A model generated the notes under the pieces. It saw nothing but the letters and a program-made list of their open reading frames with translations. It was not told the origin of the DNA and searched no databases. From contig NZ_VFIA01000014.1 in assembly GCF_014282275.1 (NCBI RefSeq), positions 1 through 64,000 of the forward strand: a DNA stretch of 64,000 bases, read 5' to 3'. The stretch comes from Spirosoma utsteinense (GTDB lineage Bacteria > Bacteroidota > Bacteroidia > Cytophagales > Spirosomataceae). Of the stretch, positions 1-8,218 are shown piece by piece (positions within the stretch are counted from its first letter, which is position 1; each line of letters begins with the position of its first letter). A program made the translations under genes and the position numbers.

Positions 1-2
1 AA

Positions 3-95
3 CGTTTGCGGGCTGTTCTTGAAGCGTTATTCACGGGTCGGCAGACAGTCATCGAGTTGACTTGCTTTCCCTACATTCTGAATGCGTCTTTATGA
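3..95 (+). CDS. Possible 3' end of a gene entering from the left
   Basis: One plus-strand frame stays open for 30 codons from the window edge and stops with TGA at 93-95. The translation (ending in TCFPYILNASL) reads like ordinary protein, but it is short and I recognise no family. It could be chance. The other two plus frames close earlier. Confidence 0.25.
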   Translation, partial: RLRAVLEALFTGRQTVIELTCFPYILNASL

Positions 96-207
96 TTTTG
101 AATTAGTATTAGAAGAATAGTGTTATGTTAGTTAATCTTGAAGTAGTATTCATTGTTACATTATTTTGAGACGTGTTGTATAACTAATTTTATGTTATGC
201 GAATTTT

Positions 208-618
208 CTAATTTTCAAAAGATGTACCCTCTCTCAGTCTATATAGAAATTGTTCAAAAGTCTCACCCAAGCTAATAAAATCCTTATCGTCAGCGATGAA
301 AGGTAAAAGTCCGAATTTGCGCGGGTAGGTACGCTTATCAATTACAAACATCTCTAAGTTGCCATTTGAACCAATATAGATAGCCCAGGGAAAGGATTCT
401 GCACAAAAATTTTGAGTCAATTCATAAATTTTGCTGACAGGTTCAAATACGGTATAGTTGCTACCTACTTCGCCTTCAAATCCGTTTAAGTGTATCAAAA
501 AATCTTTGTAGTCAGAAGGCAGATCTATTTCTAGTTGTTTTTCAAGCTTGATAACTTCTTCTACAGTTGCTGAATCATTCTCGAAGTGTGGGAAATATTC
601 TTTGATAAAGGCTTTCAT
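208..618 (-). CDS. SMI1/KNR4 (SUKH) family protein
   Basis: A 136-residue cytosolic protein with the SMI1/KNR4 (SUKH) pattern: an N-terminal segment about a third of the way in that reads E-KLEKQLEIDLPSDYKDFL, followed by LNGFEG, and further down the conserved IYIGSNGNLEMFVID and PFIADDKDFISLG stretches. SUKH proteins in bacteria are often immunity proteins against contact-dependent or polymorphic toxins, but many act as single genes of unknown role. No toxin gene is visible next to it here, so an immunity role is only a family-level guess. Length is normal for a single SUKH domain. Its local base composition is more AT-rich than most of the window. Confidence 0.7.
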   Translation of the reverse strand: MKAFIKEYFPHFENDSATVEEVIKLEKQLEIDLPSDYKDFLIHLNGFEGEVGSNYTVFEPVSKIYELTQNFCAESFPWAIYIGSNGNLEMFVIDKRTYPRKFGLLPFIADDKDFISLGETFEQFLYRLREGTSFEN

Positions 619-791
619 TGAAAAGCTGGAACTGTTGTATAAGTGGCATTATGTTACTCGGCTTTTCAAAGACTTTCAAAGTGCCCTCTATTAGCCATAG
701 CTTCGCTGTATGCAATTTTCTCGGTTAATGACAAAATATTTAACCAGTTATACAAATGTAAGTATGGTAAGCTGAGGGTTGAGCTCTGTCT

Positions 792-1433
792 TTAGAACAT
801 GTAGCCAACACTTAAACCGGCTTGCACGCTTCGATAAAAGGAAACCCTATTTCTTAGATCACTAAACGATTGACTTCTTGCAATATCAACCCACCCCACA
901 CTACCATCAATACTTAAGTGAGAATTTAATTTCTTCTCATATTCGAGGGTGAGGTGATAACCCGAATTCCACCCCTTCTGCTCTATCCAATCAGTCTGAA
1001 TATTGTAAGTTTCTCCGGTGGAAGTTGAGCTATAACTTCCACCAGTCACTATCTGATCCGATTGAAACCAATAGGAAAGCCCACCCCCTACCCGTAAAGC
1101 TGTTTGGTCAGAGGGTAGTAAATCCACCAAGACACTTAAGTCTGTAGTGAGACGGCGTAATTTGTTCTTATCAGTAAACAGTTCTGGTTTTAGTCCTTGG
1201 TACTGATAAACGTTTTGATGAAAGTAGCCCAAAGAAAGGCCTACTAAAAGCCGATCAGACATTAGATGTCTTGCATAACGAGCTTGGTAGTGCGGTCCTA
1301 TCGTGTTAACGTCACGGATGGTCATCAGATTTACACCTAATCGAAGGGAATTTTTTGGCGCAATATCTTGACCCAGAGTCGCAAGCGTAGAGAACAGAAA
1401 TAGAAACAGAGATAGAAATAGAGCTTTCTTCAT
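792..1433 (-). CDS. Outer-membrane beta-barrel protein
   Basis: A 213-residue protein with a clear Sec signal peptide (positively charged start, then a Leu/Phe-rich core, cleavage near residue 22 after LGQ). The remainder alternates polar and hydrophobic residues with aromatic girdle residues and ends in a Phe (GLSVGYMF), typical of small Bacteroidota outer-membrane barrels of the porin/OmpA-like fold. No catalytic motif is visible. The substrate or role is unknown. It stands alone; the gene to its right is on the other strand and about 430 bp away. Confidence 0.6.
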   Translation of the reverse strand: MKKALFLSLFLFLFSTLATLGQDIAPKNSLRLGVNLMTIRDVNTIGPHYQARYARHLMSDRLLVGLSLGYFHQNVYQYQGLKPELFTDKNKLRRLTTDLSVLVDLLPSDQTALRVGGGLSYWFQSDQIVTGGSYSSTSTGETYNIQTDWIEQKGWNSGYHLTLEYEKKLNSHLSIDGSVGWVDIARSQSFSDLRNRVSFYRSVQAGLSVGYMF

Positions 1434-1828
1434 GGTCTTTTGTATTTAGTAGTTTTATGATCAAACGTTATGATAACTCAGAAGCGGTTTTTGGGGGTAC
1501 TTTATTCGCAGTTGATGGGGCCAATCTACGGATATTCCCTTAACATAATACCAGCCTTCCTTCTTCCCTTTCTAACGTACAATCCAGCCTGTTTTCAGGG
1601 CTCATACAGAGCGTTTAATCTTGGAATAATCGAATAACATAACAATCCATATGCAACTTGACTAAGAATAATACAATCCATAATTCCGTAACCACGTTGC
1701 TACATAGCCTGCCTAAATGACTTTTAACCCGAAATTTGTCAGACGCCTACGCCCACTAAAGAACTGGGCTACTAAGTAAGCACGCCATTAGGAGCCTATT
1801 ATTCGATAACCCTGTTTGGTAAGTTGGC
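1434..1828. other. Intergenic region without a recognised gene
   Basis: About 395 bp between the beta-barrel gene and the cold-shock gene. It is relatively AT-rich and carries stops in every frame. I see no convincing RNA gene or repeat. The promoter of the barrel gene should lie at its left edge and that of the cold-shock gene at its right edge. Confidence 0.4.
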
Positions 1829-1836
1829 TACTTTTG
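1829..1836 (+). promoter_or_regulatory. Candidate -7 box of the cold-shock gene
   Basis: TACTTTTG fits the Bacteroidota -7 consensus TAnnTTTG and lies 33 bp before the ATG at 1869. I do not see a clear TTG-type -33 element at 19-21 bp upstream, so the call is tentative. Confidence 0.3.
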
Positions 1837-1868
1837 TCGTCTTTGACCCAAACTTTAACCCCATCCCA

Positions 1869-2061
1869 ATGCCTACAGGTAGTGTCAAATTTCTCAATGA
1901 TAGTAGAGGCTTCGGTTTTATTAAACCCGACGAGGGTGGGCGAAGATGTATTTGTGCACATTTCAGCCACGAGCGAAGACCTTCGAGAGAACGACAAAGT
2001 GACGTACAATGTCGAGCAGGGAAAGAAGGGCCTGAATGCGGTCAACGTCAAGCGGACGTAA
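1869..2061 (+). pseudogene. Cold-shock (CspA-type) protein gene, +1 frameshift
   Basis: Two frames together give one cold-shock-domain protein. From ATG 1869 the first frame encodes MPTGSVKFLNDSRGFGFIKP and DEGG (RNP1-like K-GFGFI). The match then continues one base later from GAA at 1942 as EDVFVHISA (RNP2-like VFVHIS), ending ENDKVTYNVEQGKKGLNAVN and TAA at 2059-2061. One extra base in the GGTGGGC run (about 1935-1941) explains the break; without it the protein would be 63 residues, normal for the family. Such proteins bind single-stranded nucleic acid and act as RNA chaperones. Both halves are otherwise well preserved and a good terminator follows, so this is either a very recent mutation or a sequencing/assembly error. 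Confidence 0.8.
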
Positions 2062-2093
2062 GGCCTCTGGGTCTATCTGCACCAAGTAGAGGG

Positions 2094-2120
2094 AGAACAG
2101 GCTGCAAAGCCTGTTCTTTT
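2094..2120 (+). terminator. Rho-independent terminator of the cold-shock gene
   Basis: Perfect 10-bp stem AGAACAGGCT / AGCCTGTTCT (outermost pair 2094-2117) around the tetraloop GCAA, running into TTTT at 2117-2120. It sits 33 bp after the cold-shock stop codon. Confidence 0.85.
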
Positions 2121-2227
2121 AGTTTAGGGTAAGTTGGCTTGGGTTAACGGGATTCTACACGTGTTAAACGAGCTTTCCTATCCGGTTATCCCATTCGTAT
2201 CAATTCTCAAATAAGGCTCAGTTTTCT

Positions 2228-2797
2228 TTACCTCTCCACCTGTTCCACTTCGTTGAGGCAAGCAAACACCGCCCGATAAAATTCTGGGTGTGATTGCCAG
2301 GTCTGGCCCGTTACCATGTTTCGGTCGCGTACGGCTTGTTGGGTAGAATACGTTCCACCGCCCATCTCAATTTCAGTGCGTACATGTTCATAAGCCGTTA
2401 GCGTTCGGTTGGTCGCTAAACCAGCCGTGACCAAAATCTGGATCCCGTGGCAGATTGCAAAGACCCATTTACCCTGCTGGTCAAATTGGCGAACGACCTC
2501 CAATAGAGCGGCATGGTTACGCAGGTATTCGGGGGCGCGGCCACCCAGCAATAAAATCGCATCGTACTCCTCGACGACTACCTCCTGAATGGTCAGGTCT
2601 GAGGCCAGACAATAGCCGGCCCGCTCAATGTAGGTATCCCAGCCCAGTTCAAAATCGTGCATAACTAGGTTGAGCCGCCGTTTGCTGGGAGCAGCAATGA
2701 GGGCGGAATCGCCTTCTTCCTGAAAACGGTGAACGGCGTAGAGGGTTTCGTAACTTTCGCCACCATCACCGGTAACGATCAAAATTTTGCGATTCAT
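2228..2797 (-). CDS. DJ-1/PfpI family protein (class I glutamine amidotransferase-like)
   Basis: A 189-residue cytosolic protein of the DJ-1/ThiJ/PfpI superfamily. The nucleophile elbow is AICHG with Cys116 followed by His117; an early acidic residue (GDGGESYE, Glu14 region) and the glycine-rich strand ILLLGGRAPEYL (residues 81-92) are where the family places them. Members act as cysteine proteases, glyoxalases/deglycases or stress chaperones, and sequence alone does not decide which. The late Asp/Glu-His pair expected of a true protease is not obvious. No operon partner is visible: the flanking genes are separated by more than 350 bp on one side, and the left neighbour is on the other strand. 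Confidence 0.85.
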   Translation of the reverse strand: MNRKILIVTGDGGESYETLYAVHRFQEEGDSALIAAPSKRRLNLVMHDFELGWDTYIERAGYCLASDLTIQEVVVEEYDAILLLGGRAPEYLRNHAALLEVVRQFDQQGKWVFAICHGIQILVTAGLATNRTLTAYEHVRTEIEMGGGTYSTQQAVRDRNMVTGQTWQSHPEFYRAVFACLNEVEQVER

Positions 2798-3156
2798 AGC
2801 AGGCAGGCTTTAGGAGAAGGTCGGGAAATATAGGCATTATGCCTAACAACGTTCAATTTGGGAGAGCCAAAAAATCTGATTAAATCATGTATCCCTGACG
2901 ATGACCGTAGACAAACTATATGCGCCTAATTAAGCCACATTGGCCGTTACGCCGTGGTCCGGCATTCCTGTGCGGGACCACGGAGAGTTGTTACTAAATG
3001 TGTTCAACCTAAGGTTTCTAAATTTATAGCCTATAAATTGCATTCTACCGTTATGAGGCCATCAAATTCATTCTGCGTAAACCTTTCAAACAATTTGCAC
3101 TTTTTATAGTGAGCGTTCAGTAAAGGCAAGCATTTATTGACCGGTTAATGGCCCTG
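2798..3156. other. Intergenic region with one strong hairpin
   Basis: About 360 bp separating two minus-strand genes. The only structure seen is the hairpin at 2952-2983, listed separately. No open frame resembles a protein. Confidence 0.4.
2952..2983. repeat. Strong intergenic hairpin
   Basis: CCGTGGTCC (2952-2960) pairs perfectly with GGACCACGG (2975-2983). After one G-G mismatch three more pairs (GCA/TGC) extend the stem around a 6-base loop. It lies about 170 bp downstream of the lipoprotein gene on the minus strand. No T-run follows on either strand, so it is not a standard terminator; an mRNA 3' end stabiliser or a protein-binding site are alternatives. Confidence 0.5.
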
Positions 3157-3741
3157 TTAGTACGAAGAAACAATTAATATCCACGAATCGTACTTGCCGT
3201 CTTCAAGCCTATTCTCAATTGACATCGTTGGCGTCTCATTTGTATAGGGTTTGCCCCTCCTCAAGGCAGTGGTCAGGTCATCCGGTATGGGTTCTCCTAT
3301 AGCCTTAAACGCCTTTTCTACCATTGATGCATACTGGGTAAGCGCTCTCGATTTTTGGTTCATATTAGGCATACTAGCCTTTACTTTCAGGGTCTGAACC
3401 TCATTTTGCCTCGACGATTCAAGATACAGGGTGAGGTTATTGCGGAGCTGGCCAATGCCAGGGGAACCAAACTCGTAAAGGCTTGAAGCGGACCACCCTA
3501 ACCCATCGTAGTGCCAGTTTCTCATTTCCCCCTTGCCAACCGTCGTAAGTTTTTTTTGGGTCCTGGCCACATCATTGAATAGCTGAATTTTCAGGGGTTC
3601 TGAAGCAGGCGAGGACTTTGCTTTAGCGCGTGATGCAGAATCTCCCTTGATGGAATCAGGGCTTTGGGTTGCCCTTCCCTGGTTTGGTGAAGAACAGGCC
3701 ACGGATATGAGTAGGACGAGGTAAGTGAGGGTACCTTTCAT
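3157..3741 (-). CDS. Hypothetical lipoprotein
   Basis: A 194-residue protein with a lipoprotein signal peptide: hydrophobic TYLVLLISVAC with the lipobox Cys at residue 16, followed by a Ser/Pro/Gln-rich linker to about residue 48. The globular part (from about residue 50) has no motif that I recognise; it contains a Trp-rich patch (NWHYDGLGWS) and ends DSWILIVSSY. It is probably anchored in the periplasm-facing or surface-exposed membrane leaflet. It stands alone, with a short unknown gene upstream. Function unknown. Confidence 0.65.
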   Translation of the reverse strand: MKGTLTYLVLLISVACSSPNQGRATQSPDSIKGDSASRAKAKSSPASEPLKIQLFNDVARTQKKLTTVGKGEMRNWHYDGLGWSASSLYEFGSPGIGQLRNNLTLYLESSRQNEVQTLKVKASMPNMNQKSRALTQYASMVEKAFKAIGEPIPDDLTTALRRGKPYTNETPTMSIENRLEDGKYDSWILIVSSY

Positions 3742-3923
3742 TGTAACACGAATCGTCGAGCGGTATAAGTTTGTGTAAACGTAACAATTCCCAAGATGTT
3801 AAGCCCTTTCAGGTAGCTGATAAGTTGATACATATAAATGGGTTTTGTTTTTGAGGGGACAATTGCCAAAACGATTTCCTATTCCTTGCTTATCAATAAA
3901 CCTTTCATCAGCGATCGGTTGAC

Positions 3924-4109
3924 TTATCGATCTAGCTGGCAAACCCTCCAAGCATTTTTTTGCTTCTGCCTGTCAGCAAGCGCGTTTATTAAGGGCCGAA
4001 TTTGGCTATAAACGTCTTCACCGTAGTCTGTGATTAACTGAGCTGCTAGATTTCTATTGAGTGATTTCTCATAGCGTGCCCACGCTTTCCCTGTTTTTTT
4101 GGTCTTCAA
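3924..4109 (-). CDS. Small hypothetical protein
   Basis: A 61-residue basic protein with an ATG start and plausible amphipathic helices (LAAQLITDYGEDVYSQIRPL). No family recognised. It is short enough to be chance, but its composition is that of a helical cytosolic protein and no other frame competes for the stretch. It reads in the same direction as the lipoprotein gene 180 bp further on. Confidence 0.4.
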   Translation of the reverse strand: MKTKKTGKAWARYEKSLNRNLAAQLITDYGEDVYSQIRPLINALADRQKQKNAWRVCQLDR

Positions 4110-4477
4110 TGACGAACCGACAGACCAGCCAATATAGTAGGGTTAGGATTAATTCACGGTGCAAAGGTCGCTAGGGTGAAACTGGCCAATACGTTGACGA
4201 TTGTCTTTGAAGAGCGACAACGAGATGGATAGGCTTGGGTTCTTATACCTACTTACTGGCTGAGCTATTTGTTAGACCCGGGTCGCTAAAAGGGTCAAAT
4301 CTCTCTGGTACGATTCATCCAGGCAAAAATCGTCCACCTAAAGCGCTTAGCGTGCAAAACGCGTGAACGACTTAAATGAACGGTTTATCTACATGTAAAA
4401 GGGCTCTTTTGCAGCCCATCCCCCCTACTCGACCACCGTTCAGTTAAACCTCCGAATGATTTCTATACAACTATCAA
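4110..4477. other. Intergenic region beside the IS110-type transposase
   Basis: About 370 bp with no recognisable gene. The downstream end of the IS110 element should lie here, but IS110 elements lack clear inverted repeats and I cannot set the boundary. A short inverted repeat CTATCA / TGATAG (4471-4476 and 4487-4492) overlaps the transposase stop codon. Confidence 0.35.
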
Positions 4478-5861
4478 CTAAGTAGGTGATAGCGAATATC
4501 TTGAAAGCAATCGCATCAACTCATCCGGACTTAGATCAAGGGCTTCAATGCGCCGTTGCACTTGCCGTAATCCGGCTTCCTTAGTTCGTTGGCTATTGGC
4601 TTTAACCTGTGTTTTCTTATAGGGCTCCCCTTTAGTTATCATATTCCAGATAATCACAGCCAGTTTGCGAGCCGTGGCCGTTATGGCAGCTACTCGACCT
4701 TTTTTGTAAGCAATTCGCTTGAAGAAGGGAGTAAGTTCATGATTGGTCTGATTGCCAATCGAGTTCGCAGCTTGACGCAAGGCAGAAGCGATATACGATT
4801 TGCCTGAGGGTGTTCGGTGACTGATGATGCGCCCCCCACTGATTTTATTGTTAGGTACCAAGCGTAGCCAACTGGCAAAGCTTTTGGCCGAGGAAAACTT
4901 ATGAATATCCTTTCCCAAGGTAGTCAATAGGCAAAGGACGGTATTATAACTAATGCCCGATATGGCAAACAGATCCGTTTGAAAATACTGATTGGCCAAG
5001 TTGGATAGGTCAAAAGCAGGGGTATGCTTACTGGGCTTTTTCTCGTGTTTCGATAGTTTCTTTTCGGCTGGTTTCGACACCGACTCGACGGGAACACTTC
5101 GTCGTAAGGCCTGTTCAATGACTTGGTCACACGCCAGCAGAGCGTTTTGATAGTGTTTGTAAAAATCTAAAGACGCCTGCAATTCGAACAACAGCTCCTG
5201 TCGCCACGACCCATGAAGTGATTGGGCAATTTCCTCTTGAGACTTCTTCATCCGCACGTCCACTAAAGAAGCCAGATAATAGGGATCGCGGTTGCCTCTT
5301 AGAATGGCTTCTATAATTGCCAGCCCAGATTTTCCCGTAATGTCCCGAATAGCCACATCTAACCGAACATTCATCAACCGGAGCGCTTTCTGCATTTTAT
5401 GGGTATAGGTTGCTAACTGCTCAACCAAGTGCTGGCGGTGATAGTAATAAGTGCGAAACTCCTGCATTGTATCGCTGAGCAAAAAACTGCCGGATAGTAA
5501 GCCGAGGGAGTGCAATTTTTGAATCCACAGACAATCGATAACGTCTGTTTTGCGCCCGCGACGGCGGCCCGGCCTGTACGTTTTTGGTTTGGCTACCACC
5601 AACCAATATTACCTCAAAGCCAGCCTCTTGTAAGGCACTGAAGAGCGTCTGCCAGTAACTGCCCGTACTTTCCATAGCCACTGAAGTGATGCTATGTTGC
5701 TGCAGATGTAAAATGAGCTGCTGGTGATCCTGTGTGTAGACACCGAAGGATCGGACGTTTTCTTTGTTCTGGTCGACAGCTACCCAATGTTCGCGGGAGC
5801 CGATATCAATGCCAGCGGCTTGCGCATTGATAACTGGAAGCGTTGCCGTTTGCTTTCCCAT
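4478..5861 (-). pseudogene. IS110-family transposase, frameshifted
   Basis: Two overlapping minus-strand frames form one IS110-type DEDD recombinase of about 460 residues. The N-terminal RuvC-like part (from 5861) carries the first Asp in AGIDIGSREHW and the Glu in AMESTGSYW, and reaches TKNVQAG. The homology then jumps by one base, in the GC-rich stretch at about 5550-5575, into GRKTDVIDCLWIQKLH, which supplies the last two Asp. The C-terminal Transposase_20 domain (SGISYNTVLCLLTTLG, then FASWLRLVPN) is intact, with a Lys-rich insertion just before it. IS110 elements make no target duplication of note and are guided by a bridge (seek) RNA encoded in their non-coding end. A single-base indel probably makes this copy inactive unless frameshifting or a sequencing error is involved. 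Confidence 0.85.
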
Positions 5862-6247
5862 ACGAATTGACGATTATAGGGGTAAAATGGCTTCAGGGAA
5901 TGCATGGATGGCTAAAGATTTTTCTATTCGGGATTCTCTTGAGGAGATCACCAGTGTATTCATCAATTGCCTCTGCTGTTAACAAAGGCTTTATACATTC
6001 CAGCCCAGATTTCAGGAAGGACTTGAGAGTACCATTTCATCGGTGAGCTTATCGCTGAAGCTCTGACAAGATAAGAAAATGGCTCAAGCTACCCCGCTCA
6101 AGTTGTCGTTGGTATTCAATAGCGCCAGCGCAATTGGGGGATTTCGGGGCAAGACAATCAGCACTTTACGAGGCCACCGTGGGGCGGCTATTTTCTTTTT
6201 AGCACCGCTTAGGATCATAAACTGATTATGGTCCTTGGTAACTTTGT
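5862..6247. other. Non-coding stretch upstream of the IS110-type transposase
   Basis: About 390 bp upstream of the transposase start. For elements of the IS110 group the bridge RNA is encoded in this position, so part of it may be IS sequence. I could not define the element end or a convincing two-loop RNA by eye. No protein-like frame is present. Confidence 0.3.
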
Positions 6248-6264
6248 GTAGTACTAAGTACTAC
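6248..6264. promoter_or_regulatory. Perfect 8-1-8 palindrome, candidate operator
   Basis: GTAGTACT-A-AGTACTAC is a perfect 17-bp palindrome. Its size and symmetry suit a dimeric winged-helix repressor (for example of the HxlR or MarR families, some of which recognise TACT/AGTA-type half-sites). It lies just before a region of gene remnants, so its target gene may be lost. Confidence 0.35.
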
Positions 6265-6312
6265 TGATTTCAGGAAGTGAACTTTCGCTCAACAATCGGA
6301 TACAAAGCGTTT

Positions 6313-6651
6313 CTAATAAGTAGTAAAGAATACGATCCTAGCGCCTGGGTTGGTAAACGTCGCCTGGATAATGGCTCTACCCTTTGCATCAATGCTAACG
6401 GTCACCCCCTCTGTTTTCCACATAGCCGGGTCGACCCTGTTATCGGTGACATAAGTGTATTGGCCCGAGGTATTGGCGAAGATACTGACCGCCCCTCTTC
6501 CCGTGTTACGGTCTATCTTTTCGTGAATCTCCGGGCTACTTCCGGGTTCACCCTGCACCACCGGAAAGCTGTTAGTGATGTCATCGCTAGCCGGGGCGGT
6601 GGGGTTGGACCGGGAGACGTTTTTGGACGACATCCACGATGATACGCTCAA
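6313..6651 (-). pseudogene. Possible remnant of a secreted protein
   Basis: A 112-residue minus-strand frame whose last 70 residues read like real protein (IFANTSGQYTYVTDNRVD, then VTVSIDAKGRAIIQATF), whereas the opposite frame over the same bases is low in hydrophobic periodicity. The first 25 residues overlap the DsbA-like remnant on the other strand, so the true homologous part probably begins near 6575. I recognise no family. I read it as the 3' fragment of a gene that was cut by a rearrangement. Confidence 0.35.
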
Positions 6652-6847
6652 ATACCGTATTTGGGCTGATATGGAACTAGGTCGGTTGGATGAGGTCGTG
6701 GCGGCACCTACCCTATTTCTAGGTGTCCATCACCTGCATGGCAAACTAACGCAGGCCCAGTTGATACCCCTCATTCGTCATTACGTGGACCGGTCGAACG
6801 CACCCGTACTGGACACGGTAGACTGCGAAAATGGACAGGTTTGCTAG
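6575..6847 (+). pseudogene. DsbA-like (FrnE-type) thioredoxin-fold remnant
   Basis: A 90-residue frame matching only the C-terminal half of DsbA-like or FrnE-type proteins. The family pattern is visible as GLDRETFLDDI, then DMELGRLDEVVAAPTLFLGV (the Val-cisPro loop appears as AAPT) and LTQAQLIPLIRHYVD. The N-terminal thioredoxin part with the CxxC active site is missing, and the bases before it belong to an unrelated minus-strand remnant. It cannot be a functional oxidoreductase. Confidence 0.6.
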
Positions 6848-7577
6848 TCTGGGGTCGGGTACAATTAGTCACCACTAGACACGACATTCGGGATAATCAA
6901 TCGATCCATTCTTACTGAATTGATAATCCCATTGTTGTACCGGGCGCTGCCTGAAGTACGCTAGGGCTGGATCAAGAGTACGTCAATGAAATGTATGATT
7001 TAGCCCGACGGAAGTAGACAATACCTTTTTTTATATCGCTTCCGACGCTTCGTCATACCGGAACAAAGATGGTGTTGACTGGCGGGGGGTGATGACCTAG
7101 TGAGCACTGAAACCCGAGAAATAAAACGCTTCCACCGACCAAAAGCTTGTAAGGGTAAGTCAATGTGGTCCGCACGCTGATATGTTACGATGCTGGTATT
7201 GAGCACTATCCTATTGACGCTCATGGGTGATGTACGCAGTCGGTCTTCCAGCCGATTCAAGTGCCCATTGACGGTGCTCTCACTGATGCTGGGCCTGACG
7301 TTCGGGCTACAGATGACCACCCCGTTTGTGCCTGATGCGCGGTAACTGTTCAGCTTCACGCCCGCGTCAACATCGGCGTTAGATGGTGTACACGGCCGTG
7401 CTGATTGGTGTAAGTTTGATTGAAATTGTCAAACTGATTCAGGGTTGGAGTAACCGTAGCCACTCACCCGGCACCCCACATGATACAAGTCAGTCCCGGA
7501 GCAACCATGCATCATAATATGGGCATAACGGGCCGGGTATCTTTATTGCACGACATGCGGTAAAACCCGTTCTAGCC
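6848..7577. other. Decayed region without an intact gene
   Basis: About 730 bp with no convincing gene. One minus-strand frame (7000-7359) stays open for 119 codons but its translation is rich in Arg/Ser and shows no family, so I do not call it. The stretch lies between two truncated genes and is best read as eroded sequence. Confidence 0.35.
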
Positions 7578-7778
7578 ATGCAAAAACTTCTATTTCCAAC
7601 CAATTTCTCCGTTGAGGCTAAGAAAGCCTTACGGGTGGCCGCGCAACTGGCCCGGTTATTCGATGCTGATCTGCATTTGGTTCATGTGTTTTTGCCAGTG
7701 CTGCCGGGCTATACACGCCAGATCCACGATGCCGATGCACAATACCGGGAAACTTGGGGGTGGATTGAGCGAGCTTAG
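7578..7778 (+). pseudogene. Universal stress protein (UspA) N-terminal fragment
   Basis: The first 40 codons give a typical UspA start: KLLFPTNFSVEAKKAL, then AAQLARLFDADLHLVHVF, i.e. the first beta strand, helix and second strand of the fold. The frame stops after 66 residues, whereas Bacteroidota members carry about 280 residues (two Usp domains). The nucleotide-binding GxxGxxG(9)G(S/T) motif is absent and not found in the following bases. It is a truncated gene. Confidence 0.7.
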
Positions 7779-8218
7779 TAGACCACCTAAAATTTCGATA
7801 ACGATTGGTCGCTACCGGGATTTTGTGTACCCAACTTGTCCCTTTAACAATTAGGCTGAGCAACCATATCCTGCCGGATTTAGGGCTCAAATGCACCGAA
7901 GTTATCGATCTCATGGGGGAAATATTGATGATCTAAACGGGTTTTGCTATCCAACACATTTCCTCCCCGGACGCCAGTCTGTCATCGGATACGCATCAGA
8001 TGAGTGGGGATATAAACCGGTCACTTTTTGTGAAATGAAAGCCATAACTCATGAGTGCAGCCCCCGTTCTAATTGACCCAATGATGCTGTAGTACCACAC
8101 ATTTCGACTTTAAACGTACCAGTCAGCACGGCTACGGTGCCCCAGCTGATGCCGGCTGATATATAGCCATTCTAAATACATTGACGGGCATACGCCCCAC
8201 TTATTCGACTCTACTCTT
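7779..8218. other. Region without a recognised gene
   Basis: About 440 bp between the UspA fragment and the metallopeptidase gene. No protein-like frame and no RNA gene seen. The promoter of the metallopeptidase should lie at the right end. Confidence 0.35.

Noticed and set aside
6277..6642. Plus-strand frame of 121 codons
   Set aside because: The minus-strand frame over the same bases reads more like protein, and this one has no homologous pattern.
7000..7359. Minus-strand open frame of 119 codons
   Set aside because: Translation rich in Arg and Ser, no periodicity or family resemblance, and it lies in an eroded stretch. Treated as chance.
7891..8076. Plus-strand frame of 61 codons before the metallopeptidase
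   Set aside because: No signal, no family, composition like non-coding sequence.
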